Assembly: GCA_018292915.2 (NCBI GenBank)
Contig: JACVVK020000060.1
Location: forward strand, 567,001-631,000
DNA length: 64,000 nucleotides
Direction: 5' to 3'
Source: Batillaria attramentaria
Taxonomy: Eukaryota > Mollusca > Gastropoda > Batillariidae
How positions within the stretch are numbered: the first letter of the stretch is position 1; each line of letters begins with the position of its first letter. A model generated the notes under the pieces. The model was not told where the DNA came from and made no database searches. It saw only the letters and a program-made list of their open reading frames with translations. This document shows positions 10,828 to 21,069 of the stretch, one piece after another. Both the position numbers and the translations under genes were made by a program.

Positions 10828-13613
10828 TCACATGAGAGAACACTGTTCGATGGTTCTCACTTTGAATTTGGTCATTCCATGTTTGATCTTTGGTCCGATG
10901 GACTTGGCAGTAGCCTCGAGGTGCCCGCGTTGAGCATCGGTCAGTTCCTCAAGCGGAGCAGTGGCGAGTTGACGCTTGAGTGCATCTTCAAGTGCAAGCA
11001 TCTGCATTGTCTTCTCCTTGGTCATGCCTGGCTCGCCAGAGGGGGTGATAAGTAACTCTTTTGCTTCTCCGCGTTCCACGGGCAGTTCTTTCGTCGCCCT
11101 GGCGTCTTTTTCGGTCTGGTCTGGAACAAGCTGAGGCGTCTCGGTGGGACGGTCGGTGTTCGTTTGTGTTTGGGGCTTTGCGGTGAAAGCTGATTCCCGT
11201 TGGGGAGGCAGCTGTCGCGATACCCGAATTGATTTGCCGTCACCCGGCTCACGCTTGGGGTCTTGTTTTTCGCCTTTTTGGCTGAGACGCTTCAGTCGTT
11301 CCTTCACTGTTCCAGATCTTTTGAGTTGATTTATGTCTTGCTGTCTCTCAACCGCTTCCTTCTGCGCAGGCGATAGGCCATCCTCGTTTTTGTTTCTTTC
11401 TTCGTATTCCTTTCCATCTGTCTCCAGTTCCACCAGCGTTTCATCCGCTGCCTTGCTCTGGGATTCCTTTTTCATCTTCACCACGAGAGGAACATCCTCT
11501 GAGTTCTCTATAGCATCCTCGTGAGGCGGCTGAATTTGGGTTTCAAGCGGTGTCATGTTTTCCTGGCTGGTCGGTTTCTCGGCTGATTCTGTCTCAGGTG
11601 TGGTTACCGGTGCGTTTCCGTCTAAAGTTTGTTCTTCTGCCCAAATATAGGACTCTTTATCTTCCATGTTCTTACGCAGTTCCTCCTTCGTCATGGCATC
11701 CATGGCTTCCATGATTTCTTTCGACGCTTTGTGCACGAAGCATTTCCCGCCGTTCTGGACAACCATCTCTTTGACTTTGAGAAGCAGCTGAGAGACTTGT
11801 TGCTTTTTTGTGTCCACGTCTGCCTTGTTGTCAAAGAGCATGTAACGTCTGTTGGATTCGTTGAGAAGGTCATCCAGCTTCTTGCACTTCTTTATCTGTA
11901 ACAAGAGTGAATTTTTCTTCACATTTTGGCTGGACGTTGGCTGGTAATTGTCCTGCTCAAAGAAAACATGGTTTGTCTTAAAACAGTCAGTTGCAGTTGT
12001 GAATGCGCGCGCCTGTACGCCCGAACTGTTCTGCGTGGATTTAAATTGGGCGGAGTGGGGGTGTTGCAACTTTGACTTTACTCGTGTTTGCTGCTGCCCA
12101 GGAACCGTTAATCTTGCGTAATATTCGTATACAGGGCCAACACCGAAAAAAACGAGTCAAACACGTGAGATGCTCGTGCGCGGTTCGAAATGTGCTATGA
12201 TGTGTGCAAAATCTGAGCTTTTTCCAGGCGGTAAGAAATGTGCTATGCTGTGTGCAAAATCTGAGCCTTTTCCAAGCCGTCGTTGCTAAGATAAGAGCCA
12301 ACCTGGTCCCGTATGTAAAAGTCGAGGTTAGGGCTTTTTTAATCAAGAAGCGGGCCCATTCCAGCAAGGTGCCTAAGCCGTTATAGAATGATTTTGTCAT
12401 CCTTTCTTCGCTTCCTTTTTTTAAAATTTAATTTTGCTTTTGGGTTTCTTTTGTCCTAGTCTGGGTTATGCCCGTAGCCGTGGGTGAAATTAACCTCGAC
12501 TTCTACATACGGGCCCTGTTCACCTCCTGCCCACACAGCTATGGCCGTCTTCGTCGGTGGTGAACTCAGGCCGTTCAAGTGACATGGGGGGTCGATGGCA
12601 ACATTACAAGTTTACAGTTGTTCACTTTGGGAAGACAACTGACCTAATAATGGCAGCGTCTGTGTGAAACGCTCGTGAGTTGCTTATCAGGATATACGCC
12701 GCTTTAAAAAAAAAATTATAAAAACATCTGTATCATACAGCTTCCTGGAAATCCTCCTCCTCCAGTTCGTCTTTCCCAGCAAAGATGACAATCATGTGGT
12801 CTGTCAGTTTTGGGCCGAAGATTTCCTTCAGAGCTTGAAATACCTGAAAAAGTACAGTTAGCGGCCTGTAATGGACCAGATTGTTTAGATACATGTACAA
12901 GACGAGCAAAAGTAACTGAATTATAAAGATTTTTATCCTTGCTAGATGTGTTTTAATATTTTCCTAAAGGCCGTTATTAATCTAGCGAATATATTCGCCG
13001 AATGCTATTCGCGAGGGAAAAAAAGTCATTCCGCGAAATGACAATTTTTCCTTGTAGAAGTTGTTTCGGACTATTCGGAGTTCGCTCAGCCTGCAATGCG
13101 AGGAAAGCTAGCGAAAGCCGAAGTGTTCTCTGACTGGCTATCTGATTTCAAGATGGCGGAGTGTCGCGCTCGCACGTTTAAGGAGAGACATTCGATACAG
13201 GTTTCGTTGAAACTGCTCATTTGCAGGATCTCTGTAACTGACTGATTACAGACATTGTGCAACTGTCGTATGATTTAGCGCAATGGTATCCTACGCGATG
13301 CATCTTGTAACCAAAACTGGCATAATGCGACTGATACGCGCATATCGAAATCTCGTATGAGTCCCCAGACGAAATGACAATTCCATCTTATCGGTTTTGC
13401 TGAATAATGGCTGTTGAAAGCGGGAAGGGGTGGGGTCTGAGGGTGGGGTGTAGGTGCCAGTGTGTGGAGGAGAGTCCATGGCTGGTGGTGAGCTGTTTGT
13501 TCTTTACAGGCGTGTGTCGCGTTCTTGGCAGCAGGCAGTGAGCATTCACTTCGTTATTTACCATTTTACGGTAAATGACTGGTTGATAGGAAAATGCTCA
13601 TTGACAAACTGAG

Positions 13614-13679
<66 letters not shown>

Positions 13680-14020
13680 ATTCGTATACCGCCATTGCAT
13701 ATGTTGCTTAAATTGAATTTCTATTGAGCATGTCTTGTTTATGCTCCAAACTGTGTTTCTGTACTTTCATCAGTGCAACAAAATAAATCAGTTTAAACCA
13801 AATGACTGGCTGACCGACCACGGCCATAATGTTACTAACGTAATATGTCCCTGTTCAGGGGCGTAGGAACCACGGGGGCCCTGGGGGCCTAGGCCCCCGT
13901 TCGATTTTTGGAAGGGGGGCCCGAATATCTTTGGGCCCCCCTTGCTTTTGATAAGAGGAGAGAAACCCACCAGTGGTGGGGCCCCCCTGCTCTGCTGTCG
14001 CAGGACAATTCTTGGCAGTC

Positions 14021-14063
<43 letters not shown>

Positions 14064-14939
14064 CTTCCCCCCCCCTTCTTCACCCCGGCCATGTGGCTCA
14101 CCCAACTTAGTGGGCCCCCCTTCCTCTCAGCATCTTCCTACGCACCTGCTGTTGTAAAGTTTAATAGCGCATTGGTAGGCATCGTAAGCGAGACATCTTG
14201 TTACCGAAACAGATCTAATGTGACTGATACGCGGATTTCAAAATCTCGCGAGAGTCCAAACCCAATTGATGATCGCATCTTGACCTGGGTTTTGTTGTTG
14301 TTGTTGTTGTTGTTTGTTTGTTTGTTGGTGGTTTTGTTTTGGGGGATTGTTTGCTTTGTTTTTGTTTTGTTTTTGTTTTGTTTTTGTTTTTTGTTTTGGG
14401 GTTTTTTGGATTTTGTTTTGTTTTTGTTTTGTTGTTGTTGTTCTTGTCGTTGTTCTTGTCGTTGTTACAGTGTTTTTGTTTTCTTGTTTGTTTGTTTTTG
14501 GAGGGGGGGGGGGGCCTTTTTTGTCGGGTTTTTTCCCCCAGAATAATGGCTGTTGAAAGTGAGAGAGAGCGGAGGGGGGGGGGGTGAGTCCAGAGGGTGG
14601 AGGAGAGTAGCTAGTAGCTAGTATTGAGTACAAAAAAAAAAACCAAAAGATTTTGTCCTTTACAGGTCTCTGTCCCGTCCTTGGCAGCGGACAGCAAGCA
14701 CTGTCTAGGTTATTTACGATGACGACACTACAGAAAACATCAAAGTACACAATACTTTGTACTCTTCGTCAGTGAAGCGGCGGTCACAGCGGAGAACGAG
14801 AAGAACAGCGTGAGGTCCCGGCTGTATCGCACACAGAGTGCGGGTGATTCTCAGTGCGATTTTCCTGTCGTCTCCTCCTGTGTCCGCCAGTCCCGGCGTG
14901 TCAATCACCTACACACACGCGCGCGCGCGCACGCACGCA

Positions 14940-14987
<48 letters not shown>

Positions 14988-15378
14988 CGATATGCCGACC
15001 AGGCGGGTAATCGGTTTCCAAAGAAGGCTTAACCTAATTCCTATACCAAGTAAGTTTGGAGTACTTTGTGGAACAGTGACATCACGGGGAAAAAAATACA
15101 CACACACACAATCTGCGTGGATTTTAAATTTGGCTTAGCGGAAGTGTTATATTTAGATTATACACGTATTTGCTGCAGTAATAGCCGTTCAGAAATCGTT
15201 AAACTTGCCTGATTTTCGCATACAGGGACAAAAACAAAGAGTCAAAAACGGATACTCGTGCGGGGAATGAAATATGTTAAGTTCCGACTGTTCAAAATAA
15301 TAATAATAATAATGAATTGTACTTATATAGCGCAAAATTCTCACAATGACTCAATGCGCGTACTCCCGCACTCATACC

Positions 15379-15437
<59 letters not shown>

Positions 15438-17469
15438 CCGCTGAAACAGGATGAGGTAGGTGGGCTTAGTCGAAAGCCAGCCGGAACAGATGCGTTTTCA
15501 AGTCAGACTTGAACCGATCTATGTCCGACTGGTCTCTCAGGCCGGCAGGTAATGCGTTCCAGAGCGACGGGGCAGCAAAGCTAAACGCGCGCTCGCCAAC
15601 CGTTTTGAGGCTTCGAGAGTACGTAAGGAAAAAACAACAACCAACGTACCAAAACGTTCAAGTTTTCGATAACCGTTTCTTCATAGCCGCACTCCTCCGT
15701 TTCTGAGTTGATGCTTGCACGAGACGTGAACTTTTTACAGCCCACGATGGTGTTTCCGGTCGCGCTCTTTCCAACTCCAGTTTTACCGATCAGAATCAAC
15801 CGACAGCGTTCCTCGGGAAAGGCCGTGACTTCTGAGACAAACCAAAGAGATTTTTTTTTTTTTTTTTTGGTCTGAACAGGATGGGTGGGTGTTTGGGGGT
15901 TTAACGTCCTTTTCCACAACATAGGGTGATATCAAAGACGGGGCAACGATGAAAAAGCCAGCACAAATATTTGGCCCCAGCCGGGATCGAACTCACGAGC
16001 ATTAGAAGGCTCTACCATTCGACCACCCCGGCTCCCTTTGGTCTGAACAGACATGTACAGATAAGGTGAAAGCGAACAGGCATGGACGTTTCAGCGATAG
16101 TAGTTATAAACTAATTAGGCACAAGTATAATCGCTCGTGAAGCACATGGAGTAGCATAACAAATGAGCAAAAAGTTCATGCAGAACAATGAGCAAGCTAA
16201 CAATATAAAGGAAATCAAAGAGATTTCCAATGTACCCTCAAAGATCTAAGCTCCCAACAAAAAGCTTTCCGAAGTGTGAAAATGATTTACAGAGTCGACC
16301 GTGCAAGCACAGTCAACTCTGTCACAGTTGCAGAGTTTTCAGCGTCCCCGAAACCCCAATAAAAGCCAAGGGCGGCCTGATTTCACAGCTCAGTTTGCGT
16401 TTTGACACTGAGCGAGAAAGATCGTGCAGCACTCAACATCCGTTAGACACTGTAGCGATGTGTCTAGGTCACTGACCAAAGGCCAACTAATGTCACGGCA
16501 AACTCGTGCTCTGGTTTTATATGGGTCCCCGAAGCGCTGAAAACGTAGCAACTGTGACAGAGTTGACTGTGCTTGACACTTTTTCACACTTCGGAAAGCT
16601 TTTCGTCGGGAACTTAGATCTTTAAACGCTCCACACCTACAGCTAGTGTTAGAAAAACTTCAGAAGTATAACCACCACCACCATCAACACAGCAGCAGCA
16701 GCAGCAGAAACAACATCATCAACCAATAATGACAACTGAGGGTAGATTCCGTGTACATAAGTATAAAACCATCCTCACTGAGATGGTATAGCAGGGGCGC
16801 CGGAACCGGGGGGGCAGGGGGGCAGCTGCCCCCCCCCCCCCTGTACCCAAACAGGGGGGGGGGGAGAGTATTTTTTGCCCCCCCCCCCCCCTGGAAGATC
16901 AGGTGACTATGGCAAGAGGGGGGGCAAAGCCATGGTCTTGTCCCCCCTACCTTCCCCTACCCCCCCACCCCACCCCTCTTCCTGCTCTCTCCCTCATCCC
17001 ACCCAACAGAGAACTCAGTTTAGCCGTTGCATGAAATATCAAAACGACTTGGCAGAAAGTCGTCTGATAATCACTCCTCCCCCCCCCCCCCCCCCGCTTT
17101 TCACTTTCTTTGGGCAACGTCCTTCCTTTCAGTGGCTCCCTGGTTCGTAAAGTTTTTTGTCTGCGCAGCATCTGAACGCCCCCCCCCCCCCCCGCTTTTC
17201 ACTTTCTCCGGGCAACGTTCTTCCTTTCACTGGCTCTGGCGTTTCCCCCCTCTGAGATTCTGCCCCCCCCCCCTCCCTACAACATCTTCCGGCGCCCCTG
17301 TATAGTTAACCCCCAGGAATATAAACTCGAATGAAATTGAACTACTCAGTGAGCGACACTTTACTCAGTGAGCGACACTTTACTCAGTGAGCGACACTTT
17401 ACTCAGTGAGCGACCCATTCCGTAAGTTTCATCCGTACCTGTGGCGGGCGTATCTTCTGACTGTTCCAT
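10828..17469 (-). CDS. GIMAP/AIG1-like GTPase, gene 2 (5 coding exons, 512 aa)
   Basis: Paralogue of gene 1, on the opposite strand and convergent with it. Coding exons in transcript order: 17469-17439, 15831-15650, 14908-14756, 12843-12739, 11895-10828. The start M-E-Q-S-E-D-T-P-A-T lies 9 nt inside an exon with a clear acceptor (AG at 17480-17479), so a 5' UTR exon lies further upstream. Motifs: G1 GKTGVGKS at 26-33, G3 DTPG at 74-77, AGKD at 144-147 in the G4 position, conserved box RYMLFDN at 174-180. A charged linker of about 290 residues, rich in Glu, Lys, Gln and Thr, contains LKRSGTVKERLKRL. A C-terminal module from about 471 ends in CSLM, a CaaX-type box. Exon lengths 182 and 153 equal those of genes 1 and 3. 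GTP binding is inferred from the family; the partner or target membrane is unknown. Confidence 0.88.
12030..12690 (+). repeat. Dispersed intronic repeat (family F), long copy
   Basis: Phrases in intron 4 of gene 2 recur elsewhere in the window. GTATACAGGGCCAACACCGA and the following AAACGAGTCAAA have relatives at 15110-15290 (plus) and 43480-43660 (minus). TGTGCAAAATCTGAG, GTCGTTGCTAAGATA and TTTGGGAAGAC have relatives at 33990-34540 and 36000-36660. An internal inverted pair (CCCGTATGTAAAAGTCGAGG near 12307, with its complement near 12493-12515) suggests a DNA-transposon or foldback origin. The family is not recognised. Confidence 0.55.
13265..13570. repeat. Intronic segmental duplication, copy 1
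   Basis: The segment contains GCGACTGATACGCGCATA, GAATAATGGCTGTTGAAAG, GGAGGAGAGT and CTTGGCAGCAGGCAGTGAGC. The same order is found at 14155-14735 (GTGACTGATACGCGGATT, GAATAATGGCTGTTGAAAG, GGAGGAGAGT, CTTGGCAGCGGACAGCAAGC). Both copies are in intron 3 / exon 3 flank of GIMAP-like gene 2. Confidence 0.75.
13620..13677. repeat. (TC)n-(AC)n microsatellite
   Basis: TC repeats pass directly into AC repeats. Confidence 0.95.
13856..14148. mobile_element. GC-rich TIR element (CAGGGGCGTAGGAA type) with 5-bp TSD
   Basis: The left end is CAGGGGCGTAGGAACC. The right end complements CAGGTGCGTAGGAAG. The direct repeat CTGTT flanks it at 13851-13855 and 14149-14153. The interior is rich in GGGGCCC runs and holds a (CA)n array at about 14023-14060. 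It is related in its ends, but not its interior, to the elements at 16792, 30071 and 50251. Confidence 0.75.
14155..14735. repeat. Intronic segmental duplication, copy 2
   Basis: Counterpart of 13265-13570, expanded by a G/T-rich low-complexity block at 14290-14530. It abuts exon 3 of GIMAP-like gene 2 (14756-14908), so the duplication probably copied the downstream flank of that exon. Confidence 0.7.
14909..14985. repeat. (CA)n/(CG)n microsatellite next to an exon
   Basis: Alternating purine-pyrimidine array of CA and CG steps. It begins only a few bases from the acceptor of exon 3 of GIMAP-like gene 2, so on the sense strand the TG-rich tract replaces an ordinary polypyrimidine tract. Confidence 0.93.
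15298..15620 (+). repeat. Microsatellite-carrying dispersed repeat (family E)
   Basis: GAATTGTACTTATATAGCGC and CAATGCGCGTACTCCCGCAC precede a (CA)n core at 15380-15436. CGAAAGCCAGCCGGAACAGA and TGCGTTTTCAAGTCAGACTT follow. The same arrangement, with an independent CA length, occurs at 39788-40078, and a relative at 41203-41600. It is in intron 2 of GIMAP-like gene 2. Confidence 0.8.
15882..16036 (-). repeat. tRNA-derived SINE, family A
   Basis: On the minus strand a GAGCCGGGGTGG head, GTTCGATCCCGGCTGGGGCC and the GCCCCGTCTTTGATATCACC body lead to a (CCCA)n tail. Same family as the copy at 18291. Confidence 0.85.
16242..16621. mobile_element. Foldback (palindromic) element, copy 1
   Basis: Two arms of about 100 bp are inverted repeats. 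The left arm contains AAGCTTTCCGAAGTGTGAAA and CACAGTCAACTCTGTCACAG; the right arm contains their complements. The ends read AGATCTAAG, flanked by TCAA (16238-16241) and TTAA (16622-16625), fitting an original TTAA target site with one mutation. There is no open frame. It resembles the element at 18943. Confidence 0.8.
16792..17300 (+). mobile_element. GC-rich TIR element (CAGGGGCGCCGGAA type) with 5-bp TSD
   Basis: Starts CAGGGGCGCCGGAACC and ends TTCCGGCGCCCCTG. Flanked by TATAG at 16787-16791 and 17301-17305. The interior has several homopolymer C and G runs of 10-18 bases. Homologous copies are at 30071-30527 (plus) and 50251-50704 (minus). Apparent proline-rich frames come from the C runs. 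It has no transposase. Confidence 0.85.
17342..17416. repeat. 19-bp tandem repeat, four copies
   Basis: ACTCAGTGAGCGACACTTT is repeated three times and followed by a partial copy, just downstream of the first coding exon of gene 2 (in its intron 1). Confidence 0.95.
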
Positions 17470-17592
17470 GCTTGCGACCTGCAAGAGAAGAAACGATCTA
17501 ATGAAATGGACAGGGTAACGCTATCTGAATTCGTCGGTGATGTATTCATTACAAATCTTGCTCTCCTGTCCGCCTAAATAGCTGCTAAGCAT

Positions 17593-17597
<5 letters not shown>

Positions 17598-17664
<67 letters not shown>

Positions 17665-17789
17665 TGTCTGTCTGTGTCTGTGTGTGTCTGTGTCTGCGTG
17701 TCTGTGTGTGTTTCTGTGTGTGTCTGTGTGTGTGCGTGCGTGTCTGTGTGTGCGTGCGTGCGTGCGTCTGTGAGTGCGTGCGTGCGTGC

Positions 17790-17837
<48 letters not shown>
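17598..17837. repeat. (GT)n/(GC)n compound microsatellite
   Basis: GT, GTCT, GTGC and CG tracts over 240 bp, upstream of the start of GIMAP-like gene 2. Confidence 0.97.
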
Positions 17838-17840
<3 letters not shown>

Positions 17841-18290
17841 ATCTGCAAACTTTTCAACACTGTCCACTTTGCTTGCAGCATATTTTCCAAAGTGCAACAC
17901 AGTACGTAGTCTGTCCTGAATGGTTTATGTTCTGATTCATCCTACAACCTAGGTACAGTACGTTGACACCAGAGGATTTGTTCGAAGCTGAAGATATTTT
18001 TTAAATCAGTCTGTTGATTACAGTAATATTAATATTTTTAAAAAAAAAAAAAAAACGTAAGACCAAGTGACAACCGAGATAAACTGAGCGTGTCTGAACA
18101 TCACTGCTGTCTGTTGCGCGCCATCAGGTCAGTTGCATGTCTTCACCGTTATCTTCCCTTCAAGTGACGATCTGATGTATTTGTGCAGATGTACCGGGTC
18201 TTATGGACTCCGCAGGACTTACGAGGTTTCGCGAGGGGACATGGGCGTTATGAAGTTGCATGATTTTGTCGACCAGTTCTCAACCCATCA

Positions 18291-18465
18291 GGGGAGCCGG
18301 GGTGGTCGAATGGTAGAGCGTTGGACTTCTAATGCTCGGGTTGTGAGTTCGATCCCGGCTGGGGCCAAATATTTGTGCTGGCTTTTTCATCGTTGCCCCG
18401 TCTTTGATATATCACCTTATGTGGTGGAAAAGGACGTTAAACCCCCAAACACCCACCCACCCACC
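18291..18465 (+). repeat. tRNA-derived SINE, family A, with 12-bp TSD
   Basis: The A-box-like GTGGTCGAATGGTAGAGCG and B-box-like GAGTTCGATCCCGGC are followed by a CTTTGATATATCACC body and a (CCCA)n 3' tail. The perfect direct repeat CTCAACCCATCA flanks it at 18279-18290 and 18466-18477. Confidence 0.9.
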
Positions 18466-18644
18466 CTCAACCCATCAACTTCAAAGGCATCTTTCGTCGC
18501 CATGTTTTAAGTATAGAGCATTCATCATTTTGAGTTTGCTTATTTTGTTTTTGTGTGTTTTTGTTGGTGGTGGTGTTGGTGTTGTTGTTGTTGTTGCTGC
18601 TGCTGCTGCTGCTGTCGTTTCAACATGCTATATCGCAAGAATGT

Positions 18645-18748
18645 GGGGTGGGGGTTTGGGGGTTTAACGTCTTTTTCCACCACATAAGGATGATACCAAA
18701 GACGGGGCAACGAGAAAAAAAGGCCAGCACAAATATTTGGCCCCAGCT
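18645..18748 (-). repeat. tRNA-derived SINE, family A, 5'-truncated
   Basis: Only the body and tail of the family remain: TTTGGGGGTTTAACGTC through GACGGGGCAACGAG to GGCCCCAGC. Confidence 0.8.
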
Positions 18749-18942
18749 ATATCGCAAGAGGTACTTACAAAAACAATAAAGAAACAAAAACATGCATATA
18801 TTGTAGTGTTGAAATACTGCAACAGTCTCTCACCTGATCACTGTCTTGGTCACACTCGGTCGAGTATCATGCTTGCCCTGCAAGATATGAACAGCTTTAC
18901 AGTTACGTTGCGCGGCCTACACCGTCACCATTAATGGGTTAA

Positions 18943-19361
18943 AGGTCTGCAATCTAAAAAAAAACAACCGCAAACATTGTTTTTGTTTGTTTGCTTTTTT
19001 AACTGCGACTCCTGCAAGTGTGAATAATGCAGGCAACTGTCACAGTTGTACAGTTGTCAGCGCTTTGGAGACCCTTATAAAACCAGAGCGTGAGTGTGTA
19101 GTGACTTTACTGTGCTTTTGGTCAGTGAGACACATCGCTATAGTGTCTAGCATGAGAAGACTAACCACTACAATCTTTCTCGCTCAGTGTCAAAACGCAA
19201 ACTGAGTTGTGAATTCAGGCTGCCCTTGGCTTTTATAGGGATTTCAGGGACGCTGAAAACTGTAACTGTGACAGAGTCGACTGTGCATTTTGCACGGTCG
19301 GATAGTTTTTTTGTATTTTTTTTTTAACACACAGTCGACTTTTTGTTGAGATTGCAGACCT
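18943..19361. mobile_element. Foldback element, copy 2, with TTAA target duplication
   Basis: The ends AGGTCTGCAATCT and AGATTGCAGACCT are perfect complements, flanked on both sides by TTAA (18939-18942 and 19362-19365). Internal phrases CAACTGTCACAGTTG, GTTTGCGTTTTGACACTGAG (as complement) and ACGCTGAAAACTGTAACTGT match copy 1 at 16242. TTAA target sites are typical of piggyBac and Kolobok superfamilies; assignment to either is inference. Confidence 0.82.
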
Positions 19362-19627
19362 TTAAGAAGGGAGCGCTGGGGGAGGGGGGGGGGGGGTAGA
19401 TGGGTGTTTTACCCGCAAAGCGTGGATAACCGGGGGTGGTGAAGGAAGGAGTGCACGTGAATAGATACTTGGTAGGGGGCGGGGCTTACCGGAAAATGGC
19501 ACGAAATGTAGGCCTACCTCTCTCATATCCTTGACCGCATTTGAAATCTGTTATTTTCTTTCCCGGGAAATCGATGACGCTCAGCCCCCATGTTGTGTTG
19601 ATCTTAAGGATCACTGTTGTTTGCACA

Positions 19628-20383
19628 TGTAGGCGGGGTGTGTGTAGTGGCGAATAATGGAACATGCGCAGACACACGAAGGGTTCAACTCAAAGCGTGG
19701 AGAACAGTAGTAAGCTGATCTTTTAATGTTGAAGTCGGGACCATTAGCATAACATCTCCATCATTCACGTTCAGTTTTCAAGTTCAGTTTCAAGTTCAAA
19801 CCCTGAAATATAAAGTCAGGCAATCAATGTCTAGACTAACAGTAGTTACAACTGAACTTATGAACAGTTACAAAATACAAAATACAAGTTACAAATAATC
19901 CCTTTTACAATAATCAGTCTTACGATAATAAATTTAATAACAGTGTATATAAAACCATTCATAGTTACAATAATACTGAAGGTACAATTAAACATTACTT
20001 TATTGACAATTTACACTGGTACATTGATACAATGACACATACCTTATTTGAGGAACAAGAGGTTATGACAAAATCAGTTCAGGTGGCTCATGACAGTATA
20101 ACCTTTCCTGAAGCAGGCTGTGACTCGAATGGTATCAGTATAGAGCTGATACTCAGTATCAGACAGTGAGTACTAGTATTGTGATCACAACTCAACATGC
20201 AGAAAGCATGCTGTCTGTGTAGCAAAAGAAAAGGCAAAGACCGGTTTACTCTTTCATAAATCTACTGCCAGTCACTGACCGTCATGCTTGAATGAATACC
20301 ACTGATGTGTGATGCACATGTTTCTAGCTATGTGAGCTGTGCTGGGCTTGTGCAATGCTGTGTGTGTGTGTGTGCGTGTGCGT

Positions 20384-20415
<32 letters not shown>

Positions 20416-20620
20416 ACTGACTTATCACTTATACTTCTTTATACATTATACTTATGTACCGCTTCAGATTCTTATCATTTAAAGTACACCAATTAAACTA
20501 ATACTAATTAACTAATACTAATTAACACTAATAGTAATTAACACTAATACCACGCATGTAACTAATAACGCATGTAACTAATAATAACTCATCTAACTAT
20601 GTGACTTTCACTCTGCTACA
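19628..20620 (-). repeat. 3' LTR (element orientation)
   Basis: 993-bp copy of the LTR. It contains a (GT)n/(GCGTGT)n microsatellite at 20357-20414, shorter than in the other LTR. Confidence 0.93.
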
Positions 20621-20637
20621 TCCACCCTCCCCCTGTT
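20621..20637 (-). other. Polypurine tract
   Basis: On the element strand AACAGGGGGAGGGTGGA lies immediately upstream of the 3' LTR, in the expected place for the plus-strand primer of an LTR retroelement. Confidence 0.85.
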
Positions 20638-21069
20638 GAATGACGTCCTCGTCATTTGCATAACGGAAATATGGACATAAAGTAGAAAGTAGCAGTTCAG
20701 ACTATACTCTCTTTTAATCCTGAAAGAAATGCGTAACGTTTGGGTAGTACCGGCTCGACAGTTTGTCGCCGTAAAACGTAAGTACCGGAGGTCATCCATT
20801 GAGGTGGTTTCCGTATCCGGCTGGATCTGCGTAAACCTCTCTCAGACTCCTGATCTTCATGAACTTCGGGCTCGGTCGGTCCTCCGCCTTCATCAGTACC
20901 AGCAGACGGGTGGTCGTCACCACTTGGGCCGACGGTGCCATCACCGACAACTGCAGCCTGGTCGTCACCAGCTCGTTGTGGCGATTCCTCGACAGCTTGA
21001 TCATCACCCCTTTCCTCAACAGTATCTTCTTCCGCAGTAGGTGCGACTGCAGCATCCTCTTCCTGGGGC

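Noticed and set aside
13908..14546. 212-codon plus-strand frame
   Set aside because: It crosses a TIR element, a CA array and a G/T-rich block in an intron of gene 2. Composition is Phe/Cys/Val/Leu without a domain.
18830..18880. Possible 5' exon of GIMAP-like gene 2 (minus strand GGCAAGCATGATACTCGACC)
   Set aside because: It has an acceptor and a donor-like GTGAGA and resembles the real first coding exon context, but the ATG frame stops after six codons. It could be a 5' UTR exon or a decayed duplicate and cannot be decided from sequence alone.
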